64,000 nt of DNA from Lytechinus variegatus (GCF_018143015.1 NC_054743.1:37900922-37964921); one strand, 5' to 3'; positions 46,868 through 60,051 are shown, counted from the stretch's first letter. Notes: generated from the letters alone by a model not told the origin. Program-made: numbers and translations.

Positions 46868-47139
46868 TTATGAAGATGGACAAAGTTTTACATCACAGTA
46901 CTCCCAGACGGTGTTCTTGAGTGTTGTAAAGCACCATGGTCTCTCCTGTCCTCCAGGATTCCGGCAGAAGTTATGATGTCCAACACCCAAACTCTCATTA
47001 ATGGTGTCGTCCTCCGACATGTAGTCGTGTTCGTGTGGGTATTTCGACGTCCACTTTTGACAGGTGATGCCGCTCTCGGTGAAGTCCACATTCCCACGGT
47101 AGTCGCGTCCGTCGCCGCTTTCACTATTGAAGCAAGGCT
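46868..47139 (-). CDS. Last exon of the astacin gene: whole kringle domain
   Basis: Codes EPCFNSESGDGRDYRGNVDF..., then ITCQKW, NFCRNPGGQERPWCFTT, VWEYCDVKLCPSS and stop TAA at 46868-46870. Six cysteines in kringle order, with the hallmark CRNP, RPWC and YC motifs. The domain is held by one exon behind a phase-1 intron, which is the usual signature of exon shuffling. Kringles bind proteins, lysine side chains or lipids. Confidence 0.92.
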
Positions 47140-50100
47140 CTGGTAAAGCATGAAAATGGAGAGTATCAAATATTTACTTATATCTAGGGGTAGGGTGGCG
47201 CTTGGGTATTTTGCAGGGAATTTGAGATGACCTGTATATTATGAGGATCTGATATCAATTGGAATATAGGGGTAATATATGATTACATGACAAGGACCTC
47301 TAATATTTTCCACCTTTTCTATTTCTTTTTAACTTTTTATCTTCCTTTTTCTATTCTTTTACTACTTTAAAAATAATCATATGGTTGACTCCCCCCCCCC
47401 CCCGGCCCAACCCATGAAATGCCAACTCGGAATTTATGATGCTGATGTATCCTGGTTATGATTTTGTATTTTATATTTTAATACATATAATAATTGTGTT
47501 AATGGATAGCCCTTTTTCTATAATGATAAATAATAAGTAGTTACACCAGCATTGACATATAGATGAAACCACAATAGTTCCTATCAAGGAATGCATGATT
47601 TACTTACACTGGTTGTAATATTCAGAAATCCATATATTCTAATTATAAAAAAAAATAATTAAATTAGTTATATCTTATATACCTTTCTTCTGTCTCCTGG
47701 CTGCTCTAACATTGCACTCATACAACCCTCTAGTCTGGGCAATGTCCAGCTCACTAAGCCCGTTGCTAGGTCGGTTCATGCTTGCTCTGACATCGGGGAG
47801 GAGTTCGCGGTATCTCTTCTTCATCCGTATCGTTGGCTTTCCATTGGCGCTGAAGGCGTTTGCGGAGTAATGCATGACGGACGCGAAGTCGTAGGGGTAG
47901 CCCAGGGACGTCACGTTGTCGATGTCGATCTTGTTGAAGTTCTCTTCTGTTCCTTGGGCGATGTTCCGCTGGACTATCTGGATATACTGATCTCGATCCT
48001 GACGACTCTACAGACGAACGAACAAAAAACTTGAAAATGAACTGTGATGGAATATGACGAAGCAGGCGCGTATCAGGGGGGGCAGAGTGCGTGTCGTCTA
48101 TTTTGAGAACATCTCTTTTTATTATTTTCATTCGTGTATGTCGGACATTTTTTTTACATTATTGTCGCTATTCTGCCTCCCTCTTCTCCCCCCCCCCCCC
48201 CATATGAGCTAGCAAGGAAAGATAGTGGTGTTGGGTTGGAAAGTCCTGCATAATCATGACACTTGATAAGTTTTAGACAAAACGGGAATGCCCGGATCAG
48301 ATGAGAGAGAAGGGGACTAGAGAGAGGAGAATGAAGAAGGTTACGCGAGGTGGTTGCCATCTCGCATTTCTACCCACACTGGAGTAAATCCTTTATGATC
48401 TTTGGTGATGATCCCGGGATGATGAGGGACGTGCCCTCTTTTGTTTTCGATTTGTTTAATCACCGCCTCTGCCGCCAATGTTGGCACCCCTTTAAAGAAG
48501 GTCATATTGCCCTCTTTAAAAGTTTAATGGTTATTGCAAACATGAACAAAGTTGTTGCAGGTGAGATAGTATACGCAAAGACATTTTAACAATCAGGGAA
48601 AGTTGGAGCACGATTGACTGATGCCTACCTGTTCATGCCAGTATCCGATAGCGTGTCCGAGTTCGTGGACGATAGTACTGAATACTTTACACCCTGGTCC
48701 CATGGATATCAACTGCTCCCCTCCCTGACGACCAATGAATGACCAACATCTACAACATAATGAAGAAAATAGATAACCTTCTTTAAGATAACGATTGCAT
48801 TCTACACTGACGTCTCGAGTCTCGGGCGCTTGACAATTAAAATTGCACGACCAAGAAAAACGAGAAGCAATATATATATATTTTTAATGAGATAAATGAT
48901 ATTGAAAAAGGCAATGACATTGCTTCTTTGTATTATGTAAAATCTTTTACAAGTTAGATTTTTTTTATTACAGAAATGACAGATTTGTCGCTCGCTTGCG
49001 ATTTTCCCCCGTAAACACCATATACGTCCCTTAATTTTGATGACGCTTTACATAACTGGCATGTCCACGCACACTGAAGAGTGGATTTTTTTAACTTAGT
49101 ATTAGAAAAAATATCACGTGTTGAATATTTTAATCCATCAGTTTTCAGAACATCATTCATGATTCTTCTTAACAAAAATGTTATCAAACTGATTTCCATT
49201 TCAAACTCATAAATTCAGGGATTTAAATATAGATATTGAAGACACTTTGTCCATCCAAATCACATTGACATATTGAGTGTACACATGGAAATATATATGT
49301 ACTTCTAAAACGAAGTAAGAAGAGTGAGAAATGTAAACAAGAATAAAAGGGAAAGTGTTAATTGTACGTATCTACTAGAATGATAATGACAATGAAATGG
49401 GAAACTGCATGAGAACAAACAAGTGCACTGTGGTGTAAAACAAAATCTTTAAAGGACAAGTCCACCCCAACAAAAACTTGATTTGAATAAAAAGAGAAAA
49501 AGTTAACACGCATAAAACTGAAAATTTCATCAAAATCGGATGTAAATTAAGAAAGTTATGGCATTTCAAAGTTTCGCTTCATTTCACAAAACAGTTATAT
49601 GCACATCTCGGTCGGTATGCAAATGAGGGAACTGATGACATCACTCACTATTTCTTTTGTATTTTATTATATGAAATATGAGATATTTTGATTTTCTCAT
49701 CATTGTCATGTGAAATGAAGTTTCATTCCTCCCTGAACACGTGGAATTCCATTATTTCAACATTTTGTGCTTCAGGCAAGGAGGTCCTAATCGTCAAATT
49801 CGTAAAAATTGAAATATTGTATAATTCAAACAATAAAAAACAAAAGAAATAGTGAGTGACATCATTGACTCTCTCATTTGGATGTAACTGGCTCGTTCGT
49901 ATAACTATTTTGTTGAAAATAAGCGAAACTTTGAAATGTCATAACTTTCTTATTTTACATACGATTTTGATGAAATTTTCAGCATTGTGCTTGTCTGATT
50001 TTTCTCTATTGATTCAAATCAACATTTTTCTGAGGTGGACTTGACCTTTAAACAGAGGATTCTGAAATATGCATTACCTTGACGGTCTTTTACTTACCCT

Positions 50101-53100
50101 GGAAAGTAAGCGAATCTTAGGTAATCATGGTGAAATGGTTCCTTCTGAACAAATCTGATGCATGTATTCTGTTGCCAGTGACGTAGGGCAGATTTGATGA
50201 GTCTAACAGTTTCATGATCTGAGTAAATAAAAGGAACGTTATATAGTATCTGACTATATATCATGATATCCTATTTATGTAGTTCTCATGTTCATGACAT
50301 ATGCTCAATGAAGAACGGTGAAGGGCAAATATCATGCCGGACCTCGGGGGGGGGGGGGGGGGTAAGCAAGTGAATCCCTCCTCTCCTAATTTGCATGATT
50401 TTTAATTTTGAATTACTGTGAATGTGGTTCCTAAAATGGCGGTGACTTTTGACCTCTTTTTTTCCCTGTTTATTCGTCAGGAAAATGTTGCCCATCTTGA
50501 CTATGTTTCTCAGATACGCCACTGGTCAGGAGAATGACAAGACTTGTATAAATATTTTCTAAATTATTGAAAAGATTCTTTACCGAAACATGTTGAATCA
50601 TCAAAGAATATGACTGCTCCCTCCCCATCCCCATGAGTGCCCAGCAGTGGCGCTATATAAGAATCTATCATCATCATCACCGTCACCGCCACCACCATCA
50701 TCAACATCACCATCACTATCATCATCATCACCATCGTCGTCATCACCATCATCTTCATCATCATCATCATATTATCATCACCATCATCATCATTATCATC
50801 ACCATTACTATCATCATCATCACTATCATCATCATCATCACCATCACCATCATCATCATAATCTCTTCTTGCGACAATCCAATTAATCCAGGACGTTCCT
50901 GAGTTTCGTTGCTTTTAAATGTATAATCAGTTGCCCTCGAAGTGAAATGCCTGTGAATTTTCGCCTCTTTTTTTATCATGTTCATATATACATTACGTTA
51001 TTCAACGGTTTTACTTCACCCCCCCCCCCCCCCTATCCCCGGGTATCTCTATTCAGCCTATAAATGGCTTCAGTGAGATATACTCTAGGCTTATAGATAT
51101 TATCTCTATCCACAAATCTGGACCAGACTTACTGAAATCCGAATCTATTGTGTAAGGTATGATGGCGTCCGGCCATCGACGATCACGGCCTTCGATGATA
51201 GCACGACGTGATCGAGATCGAGACGACCGTTGACTCATACTCGACAGTCCCAGTTGTCTTCTCTGGTCCCAGTCCAGTACGATGTCACCCTCGAAGAAAG
51301 GAGTGACGAAAGAGCTTTGAGCTGTTAAAAAATAATAATATGAACTTGATAGGTTTTCTCTATAAGTTGATACGAATCCTCTTATTTTGCTGACTTATAG
51401 TCATTGAGTTTATTCTGTCTTCTGATAAATATCATTTATCCTTAATATTGTTATCATCATTGTCAGTATTATTGATTATTCTCTTATAATAATCCCATCC
51501 ACACACCACTCCGGTCCACCCACCACCCCCCCCCTTTCCCTCTGTCTGTCTCTGTCTCTCCCCCTCTCACTCTGTCTGTCTCTCTCCTTCCCCTCCCCCT
51601 TTCTCTGACTCTCTTTCCCTCTCCCTCTTTCACACACTCTCTCATAAGCTCTCTCTCTCTTATTTCTCTATCTATCTATCTAGCTATATAGCTATAATTA
51701 AAGTTCAAGAAACTACGATGAGTAAAAAAGGCTAATGACAAATATCAAATAGTTAACGAAGGTTATAATAAAAATTAATACATTTCGCCCATTATCATCT
51801 CTATCTAGCTAGCTATATACAGCTATAATTTAAGTTCAGGAAATTATGATGAGCAAAAAAAATGTTAATAACAAATATCAAATAGTTAGCGATGGTAATA
51901 ATAAAATGTTCATATCGATATATCGCTCATATATATCATGTACATGCCCTACGTGGCTACTTCTATTGATGTATTTAAATCTAAAACTTCCCTTTTCTTA
52001 TATCCAATCCCTAATATGTAAATGCCAACTGAGTTTTGTTTGAACTTACTTTCACCATTTCGAGTTTGAAGCTGAATATTGCACAAATGTGAAAGGGGCG
52101 GTGGACAAATATCTGGAAGAAAGCATTGAAAATATAATCAAAACATCAAATTTAATCAAATAAATTAAGTTTTTAGTGATCTGATGGACATTCCATGAAA
52201 GAACAGTCGCAAATTATAAGATTGTAAATCAAGTTTTGCAGTCTGGATCATGGTTTGATTGGTTTATCTGATTGACTTCCACTACGCGGAAAACATAGCG
52301 AATGTGAAAGTTTGTCTTTCATGTCAACTTTGATAACTTGGTAAAGTAATTGATTGAATTTACATCAAAGGCAAACAAGCTATTAGTCATCCGGCGTGTG
52401 CTATAGCATGATAGCGAGACTCGTGTACTGATGATGATGTTGCATTAGCCTCATCCATTTTTTTCTATTAAAGGGGCGGGGCTTTTTAAGGAACAAGTCA
52501 AACAATAAACAAGCAAACATAGAATCATGATTTTTAAAATCCCTAGTAAGAAAACATCAAACTGATTACCAGCAAATTATATTCTGAAAATTTAAGATTT
52601 CAAAACAAGAAATATATATAGCCAAGTAAAAGAACATCGTCGTTTAATTCGCAATCGTGTTTTTTTTGGGGGGGTGGTAGTGCTCGATCCCAAGCCCTCC
52701 GTAAAAATCTCAAATCTTACTATTCAATTATTTAAGATTTATACTTCAACATAATCATGAACATAACTTCCATTTAATTTATTCCCTTAAAGATTTGTCC
52801 TGTGATTTCTATCAACAATATCTATATAAAAGTTAACTACTAAAATGTTTATTAAGGTCTCTATATTTCGTACGTTTTTGTAGGACTCCTAGTAGGAGGA
52901 GACTTGCTTCCAGATTTATTTCCCAAAATATATTCCGCCCCCTGAAAAGATTTGCCTCAGTACGCCAACGATGAGTGGATGAACTTGTACTGCAGCACGT
53001 CGAGCTTGTATGTCGGAATGGGACATAATTACATTACTTAAATCACCAATTCTTCAATCGGAATAAGGGCGATGCCGGTGAGAAATTATTTTGACAGAGG

Positions 53101-53556
53101 GAACATGATGGTCCGAACGTTACTTCATTTTTATTCATTTTATTACAAAGTTTTTAGAGTTATTCGACCTAAATCTCCTATTTTTATACTATTCTTAAGG
53201 CTTCCCTTTTTTTCTTCCATTTCTATCTTCTGTCTTTTTCTACTACTGAAAAAATTAATAGGGGTGCCTTCCCCCTGGTCCTAATGGCGACTTTATTAAA
53301 ATTAAGAATTTATTTAACGAATGTCCTTACTTTTATTTATTTGCCACGGTTCTCTCGACTCTTCGGCTTCATTGCTCGACATCGCTTTTGTCATCGACCT
53401 CTGTATCGAAGAAGCACTTCTCACTTGACGGTGGTCATCGACATCTATCGCGGTCAGGTCACCGGCTACGAGTGGCCAATCGATCACGGCTCGGCTTCCA
53501 ATGGGCAACGGATGACTTATCGTTATCATGATAAGAATGAAGAACTGCGAGTTCAT
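46868..53556 (-). CDS. Secreted astacin-family zinc metalloprotease with C-terminal kringle (7 exons, ~438 aa)
   Basis: Secreted proenzyme that cuts proteins outside the cell; echinoderm relatives include hatching enzyme-like and BP10/SpAN proteases. Exons in transcription order: 53556-53331, 52112-52050, 51321-51133, 50218-50098, 48749-48629, 48007-47683, 47139-46868. GT/AG, phases agree, 1317 nt. Signal peptide 1-23 (MNSQFFILIMITISHPLPIG). Propeptide carries the FEGD aspartate switch (106-109) and a basic RSRSRR cleavage site before A137. The catalytic domain has IIPYTIDSDF, NTCIRF, the zinc motif HELGHAIGYWHEQSRQDRD (from 228), the Met-turn SVMHYS (M285) and the four expected cysteines. 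A complete kringle (351-435) sits in the last exon; no EGF or CUB domain follows. The start was chosen at the signal peptide; an in-frame ATG 43 codons upstream gives no signal sequence. Confidence 0.93.
49449..50051. mobile_element. 600-bp fold-back MITE, copy 2 (AAGTCCACCCC family)
   Basis: TTAA-flanked copy of the element at 12759: AAAGGACAAGTCCACCCCAA at the left, GAGGTGGACTTGACCTTT at the right, arms of about 230 bp. It ends about 45 bp from exon 4 of the astacin gene (50098). Confidence 0.82.
50655..50865 (+). repeat. CAT/CAC trinucleotide microsatellite
   Basis: About 210 bases of CAT with CAC, CTAT and CGT variants in astacin intron 3. Histidine-, serine- or methionine-rich frames across it are chance. 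Confidence 0.9.
51488..51680 (+). repeat. CT-rich low-complexity tract
   Basis: CCACC, CTGTCT, CTCTCC and CTAT repeats in astacin intron 2. Two partial direct copies of 'agctatat...aattaaagttca...gaaa' follow at about 51683-51720 and 51808-51845. Confidence 0.8.
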
Positions 53557-54031
53557 CGATCTTGAAGGTGATACAGCTGAATTCATCTTCTTTAAGTTCA
53601 AATTTATTGTTACTCGCAAATCATTTCCAGGCAAATCTTCAGGTATTACAGAAAGTTTCCCGATTTTGAATACTCGAAACTGCATTTAAATTAAAGATGA
53701 TTGTGTCTCCTCTCCACTGTATTGTAACCTAGACTCTGATGGTATGATGACTTTTTCCTGTCCAGAATATAAAAGGAGAGAGTTCAAAAGGCACTACCAA
53801 TGTTTTATAAAGCAGATTCCTCTCTACACCGTTGATATGCACAGGATACATTCAATCAAAATCCGATAATATTTCGGCGCGAAATCTACATGATTCAGAA
53901 GCGAAAAGAAAATCAAAATAACTGGCATGAATTTTCAGAAGAGGAAAACAATAATGCTGCTTTAGCTCTGTCTGCTCCCCCATTTATATATTCTCAACAT
54001 TCTGGAAAATTTAATGATTTTTTTATGTTCT

Positions 54032-54310
54032 CTAAATGATTACAAGAAAAGGCAAATCTAATTTTCCGTCATTTCGACAGTCATAATAGCGGTTGATGAC
54101 GAAGTTTGTGCTAGTCACACCCACGAAACCATCTCGTGACCGATCAAAACTGTTACAATATACGAATGACATACAATCTGTCGGTTTGGAGTCGGTTTCG
54201 TTGATGAGACAGTAGCGTGACATTGACATGAGCACTATACCACGACTGGCGGGTCTGCTCAGAAACACTAAATTAAATAATATGATTTCCACAAATATCG
54301 GAGTCGGCAT
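54032..54310 (-). CDS. Possible small secreted protein (92 aa), unrecognised
   Basis: One uninterrupted frame starts MPTPIFVEIILFNLVFLSRP, which has the look of a signal peptide, and continues with a small Cys-containing part (YCLINETDSKPTDCMSFVYC, then NRYYDCRNDGKLDLPF) with N-glycosylation sequon NET. It lies about 480 bp upstream of the astacin start on the same strand. Four cysteines, no family I recognise. Length is within reach of chance in such DNA. Confidence 0.25.
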   Translation of the reverse strand: MPTPIFVEIILFNLVFLSRPASRGIVLMSMSRYCLINETDSKPTDCMSFVYCNSFDRSRDGFVGVTSTNFVINRYYDCRNDGKLDLPFLVII

Positions 54311-56897
54311 GTTCGGAAATCATAATGGCACCTGTCTGAAATTCTGAATTATCTTGTTTTCCCGTGAGAGAACATACCGTTATATGGTGAGAATGTTTGG
54401 ACTCATGTCGTAACATCCTGTATTCCACAAAATAAACAAACACAGAGCTGCATCATAATATCCTATCTTTACAATTAAAAATCAAAAGTTTGATAGGTTT
54501 TTGGAATTTTGGCAAGAGACTTCCGGTGTCGTGAGTAAGGTTGGGGTAAATTTGTTAGCCAGGACCATCATCATCAATCAATAGTTTTTAGGTAAAAATA
54601 TTTCACAAAAATTACAATTATCATTCTTACTTCCTGTTGTTAAAATTAAGATTTTGATGATGTTTTTTGAAGGTGGACACCACACGTGCCCGTCCAAACA
54701 ACAATAACGATAACAGTGATATTAATTTGAAGTGGGAAAAGAAAATATATACGAAGATGATACAATAATAATAAAATTGAACACTTCTAATAAAAACCTC
54801 TATTTCGGCAGAAAATACAATTGGGTGAAAATCCACTCACTTTTTTCGTTCATGTCATTTACCATATCATGGTTCCCATATACGAAAAAAACACACAACT
54901 ATACCAATAAATCAACTTGTCACAATGTCACTTTTAAAGACAATTCTGTCTCGATGATGATGGCGACGATCATAATACTCACGTTCAAAAGCAAAGAAGA
55001 TAAACATGAAATGGTGACATTACAAAATCGTCGGTGTAAGTTGTCTGGCATGTTAAGTATAGTAATGATCACCTTCCACTTAGTTCAAGTTCGTGCAGCG
55101 AGTAATTCATTTAAACCTTTGTGCTTTTGATAGATGCTTCAGTATGGACTACGGATTAAGATTAAAGGCTTTGGGTCAATGGCTTTGAGTCTAATCAACA
55201 GAAAGTTTAACAAGAAAGGAAATTACAAATTCAAAAGAATAATAGTGGCCCGCGATAACCACAAACGGGTCCATCTGGATATGACAAGGACATGGTTTGG
55301 GGATTCTGAGAATCTTTTCACAGAATAATCAAGATAAAGATCACGTTGAAACGGGGGAGCGGGCACGGGCGACCCACCCCCCTATTTTTTTTCAAAAACT
55401 GATGAATATCGGGATGGAGAAAGTATAAACACGTGAAGAGGGCTTTGCTCCGTGTGATTTAGAAAATGACGTCCATGCCGTCGTCCCCCTGCTGAGGACC
55501 ACCCCCCCCCCCATCTCGAAAAATTCCTGGGGTCGCCCTTGCCCTGAAACCTCAACCGTCGACTGAACGTTAATTCTCTACTATATCCCTCTTTTCTCCC
55601 CCCCCCCCTCATATTTTCCTGTTTGCCCTTGCTGAAGTTATTGGTGTTGACGTATGATACTTTGTGTAATAAATTTACTTCGTCATGAATTCAAATCACT
55701 ATCGTAGATGTCATTTCATTTTCGATAATTTCAACGATTTGTTAAATTTCTTGAACAGATTAATCTCACTAAATGAAAGGTAACAACGCGAATCGCGAGC
55801 TGACAGAATTTTTTATTGATACATTTCAAGCACATTTTGTTATGATTATACTGAGTGATGCTTACGTGAAACGATTTATCGGTACTATAGACGATTCTAT
55901 TTTTTATCTTAGAATTCTGTCCATAATTTGCGACTCAAATAATGCGAACGCAAATACGGCCTTGATTTTTTTTTATATAGGCCTTCTGAACTAAAACGTG
56001 ACATTAAAGACAATTTTGTAATGGAAAACATGACACGTACTTCATTAAACAAATAATTCGAGCGCGAATCGCGAGCTGAAACCTTAACCAAAAGTTTAGT
56101 TAGCACGATATTAATGCAAATATTGATACGGTATGTATTTAAAAAAATAACGATACGATATGCCATCACCAAAAAATTCCAAAATACTAAAAAGAAACCC
56201 CCAAAATCATCTCAAAGTCGTAAATAAATATAAAACATAAAATAGATTACACATGCATAAGCCAAGTTTTGGTATTTATCATGTATATAAAAGTATGGCA
56301 TTTTCTTCTTACACAGAATGAAATAACAGAAAGGAAAGGAAATTGTCTATGGCTATATATCCATCAAAGAAAATAGAATTGTGCTGTTGATAAAAACTTC
56401 GCCTGCTGAATATTATTGGGCCTATTTCTGCCCTTTTCCCATACGCTATATTTGAAGAATTTTAATAAAAAAGAGCTGAATCTACTTCGGGCGTTTTCCT
56501 TTCAACATGGTAAATCAAGGTTTTTCATTAAACCACTTTCCCTTATATCCACTGCTGCTTTATTTTGATATAGTTCTGTCATCTCAGATTGCTTAGATTT
56601 AATATAGCATTCAATATCAATTTTTAAGAATATTTTTTATTTTCATCATGGATTTATTTCCTTTTGGTATAAAAACTTTGTTGAATGTCAATTTTTGCCA
56701 ATTTAAGCATCTTTGATATTGAATATTTTTTTAAATATTTTTTACATCGAATCTAATGTTTATGCATAGAAAATTTAAAGAGAATATTTTTTCAATTTAT
56801 TCTAAGGACGGTGACTTTTCGATGTTTTATTCCCACATTAGCTAAATGAAAAAAATAAATATAATAATAGTATTATTAGAACTATGATTGCAAGTAA

Positions 56898-57897
56898 CAG
56901 GCGCGGATCCAGGAGGGGGTCGAACCGGCCCCCTATTTTTTGACATCCTGCAGAAAAAAGTGTACTCTTTATATTATCTTGATAGAAATTACGAAACACA
57001 GAAAGAAAAGTAAGAAAGAGGTATTTTACCCATGATGTGTAATTTACAGCCTCGTAACCAACGGCCGGCCCGATCCTGAAAGGATAGAAAAAGGTGAGGG
57101 GAAGATTTGGAAAATAGACTTTATATAAAAAATTTCGCTCGCGCTCGCATTGCCTGTGTAATGAATCCCATTCAAGAGGATTAAATGACAATTCATAAAA
57201 CCAGTTCTGAAATCGATTTGCACACAGTATTTTAGCTCGCACATCAAGCTTTCATTCTTTTGTTTGATTTACACAAATTGTTATATCAAAATTTTCAGCT
57301 GAGTCGCGCTGCGCGCTAGCATTGTATGATTTCTGAAATCCTCTTTGGAAATTCTTTCAAAAATTTGTCAAAATGATCCTTTATCATGTCAGTATATAAA
57401 AAAATTAAGCTCGTGCTTCGCGCTCGCATTTAATTGTTTGAGACACACAAATTGTTCTTTATCTAAATAAAAACGCGCTTAGACTGTCCAGTTTTCAGGT
57501 CAGAATATCAAAATATTTTGAGTTCGCGCTTCGCATTCTCATTATTTAATTGGTGATATACTTGTATCCTCTTCACGCTCGTATTGTTTAGTTAATTGGA
57601 TACTTATCTTTGTTCATGATTATAAAAACTGCTCAGAATCTTCATATCTAAGGACATAAAATATCAAAGAATTTTAGCTCGCGCTTCGCGCTCGCATTAT
57701 ATATTAAGACCACATGAGATACCTCATCTTGTTTATAACAATAAAAACTAACATATACTTAAAACTTCAGTCTTTAGTTAGGACTAGCCCCTGAAAAACG
57801 AACAAAAAAAATCAGATTATAGCGGCCGATCGAGAAAAATGTTGATGAAAATATTTTCGCCCCCTTCCCCTATTGGCGAAAGCCGGATCCGCCCCTG
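56898..57897. mobile_element. 1-kb hAT-like element with tandem GCTCGCGCTTCGCGCTCGC motifs
   Basis: Ends CAGGCGCGGATCC and GGATCCGCCCCTG are inverted, with AGTAA on both outer sides. The interior carries about six imperfect copies of the motif GCTCGCGCTTCGCGCTCGC (near 57136, 57305, 57411, 57522, 57575 and best at 57677-57695), spaced by 50-170 bases. Same architecture as 7362-8170 in inverse orientation. Non-autonomous. Confidence 0.7.
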
Positions 57898-58059
57898 AGT
57901 AAACTACAATTAAACGAACAACTTTCAATATTCATGTGTTAGGCATATAGACCTAACTAAAGGAAGTGCCTCATCCGGAGCTCAAAATTTTCTGCTCGCC
58001 CTTCGCTATTATTGAAAAGTGCAAGAAAAGGCTAAATTCCTCGATTTTGGTCTCTAGCT

Positions 58060-59120
58060 TGGACAAACTTTAGGCTCGCTTTGTTATCATTCGATTTAAA
58101 AAGAAAGAATAGAATTCGAAAATTCCCGGAAATGTCTATGAATTTCAGGAAATTTGAGATTCAGTTTCTGGAAATTTGTTTTGGATCTGTGGAAACACTA
58201 ATGATATGAAGAAATATATTTAGAACAATCCCCATACCATTAATTATATTATGTGTTTAATGAAAGCATGAAACAAACAAAAGATTGTTTAATAATGTAT
58301 TTTATTCCCAAAATATGGAAGAACAACCCTCAACATTTTATTAATACATTAGACTTGATGTCTAAGACATCAAGTACGAAATTGATTTAGATTTATACCA
58401 AAACTTAAATCTATACCCCCTTTTCTCTAAATTAATCATTTTGTCATGCATGCATGCATTATTGGTGTCAACAAAAAGATGAGTTGCTCCTTCAAATTTC
58501 ATAATGAGGTATAACGTAAATTGTTATGTTCAGTAATTGATTGCCAGTCAAAATTCGCGGATTACCTTCAAATTGATAAATGACCACTGCACTTTGAGTG
58601 GAGGGGTGCGGCGGGGGGGGGGGTGCATGTGTTGGTCACTTGGACAAAGTTTAGACTTGCTTTGTTTTTGTATGATTAAAAAAGATAGAATTTGAAAATT
58701 CTAGGAAATGTCTATGAACTTTCAGGAAATTTGAGATTCAGTTTCGGGAAATTTGCACGGGAAATTTGGTTTGGATCCGTGGAAACACTGTATGAAGAGA
58801 TAAAAAAATATATCCTCATATCATAATTGAAGTTACTGAAAGTATGAGTATATAGGGCCCTAAAGAAAGTATTACGGGGATTGTTGAATTTTATATTTTA
58901 TTTTTTATGAAAGAACAATCAACCCCTCAGCATTTAATTGACAGACGATGTTGAGAACATCAGGTATCAGAATAATGTTTTCCATTTTACCCAAACTTGC
59001 TTAAATCCATACCTCTTGTCCTCCAAATTCAGTTATGCATGCATTGGTACAAAGGTGTCAACAAAAAGTTGGAGTTGCTCTTTCAATTTCAGAACGAGGT
59101 AAACGTGAATTGTTAAGTAA
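58060..59120 (+). repeat. Degenerate tandem duplication, ~580-bp period
   Basis: Unit A (about 58060-58536) and unit B (about 58640-59120) share the same order of words: 'ggacaaa', 'aaatgtctatgaa', 'caggaaatttgagattcagt', 'gtggaaacact', 'ttttattccc/ttttttatg', 'gtgtcaacaaaaag' and 'gagttgct'. They differ at many bases and by small indels, so the duplication is old. No coding content. Confidence 0.75.
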
Positions 59121-60051
59121 ACACACTCGTACGTTGTGAAGAGTGTCTCTATATAATAGTGTTGCTGCATGGTCTATTGTTTGCTGGTATAGTGGAAGGA
59201 AATACAAATTATGGTAAAAAGAGGGCGCGGTATACGCGGGAACTTTAAGTTGGTGCAGAGTACAGTCAGTGCAGTGCATGTGCATGCAGTGCACTGATGC
59301 ATATAATGTAGGTGGACAATGCAGCGACTGGTGTGGTGGTGCACTCGGGTGTCTGTGGTAACAAAACGACAAACAATTTAAATTGTGTGTTTCGAACATA
59401 CAGCACGTATAGATCGAGTTACACTGTGCATTAATTGCGAGCTGCTGAGACCCATGGAGATTTGACAAGACCCAACTTTTCAATCGAAATTATGGCAAGA
59501 GTTCCCGGAAAATGTTACTGAGCTGAGTCAACACTACGACGCTGGACTACGCATCAGTCAGATTTTACCAGCTGCACAGCGTCACCTTCATGTAGTAGAC
59601 ACAACATTCTTCTTGGTATATTTGGTAATCATTGGTAGATAATATAAATAGATTAGCCCTCTGAAATTCCTGAGGCCCTCAGTGAGAGAAGGGCTCTCAA
59701 TCGTTTGTCAAAATTAAAGGTAGCCATGAACTGTATGTGCAAACGCAATATTAACTGTCTAAACATTGACTTGTCTTTTTTTTTACTTAAACATACACTG
59801 TATTGACTTGTATTTTGTGTTTTGACATATTAAGTGTGATTTGGATGGACAGCATGCAGCAATGAGCTTTAGCTCACTCCCCTTACTCATTATCAATTAG
59901 GTCTACACTATAAAAAGTTGGTTTGGTCAAGTTATTGAGTATTGTATTAAATATTGTATTTTAAAAGAAAATTTGGAAAAAAAAAAAAATATACATGGAA
60001 TTCTAGATCTAATACATCTGTCATTAGATTTGGACCTTGTAGCGTAATAAA

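Larger units (their letters stand above)
47140..53330. other. Introns of the astacin gene
   Basis: Between the exons I see C/G runs at 47391, 48190, 50347 and 51019, a fold-back MITE (49449-50051), a CAT microsatellite (50655-50865) and a CT-rich tract (51488-51680). The 1.2-kb intron 1 (52113-53330) holds nothing recognisable. All exon partners were found, so no coding exon seems missing. Confidence 0.6.

Noticed and set aside
50564-50902. His-, Ser- and Met-rich frames, and an exon-like stretch reading GDGEGAVIFFDDSTCFG on the minus strand
   Set aside because: CAT microsatellite. The exon-like stretch is not needed: astacin exons 3 and 4 join in phase and give continuous family sequence without it.
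53284-53565. 93-codon plus-strand frame opposite astacin exon 1
   Set aside because: Shadow of the minus-strand signal-peptide exon, which joins in phase to the protease.
59058-59483. 141-codon minus-strand frame rich in Cys, His and Tyr
   Set aside because: No signal peptide, domain or splice support, and it overlaps the duplicated repeat unit; probably chance.
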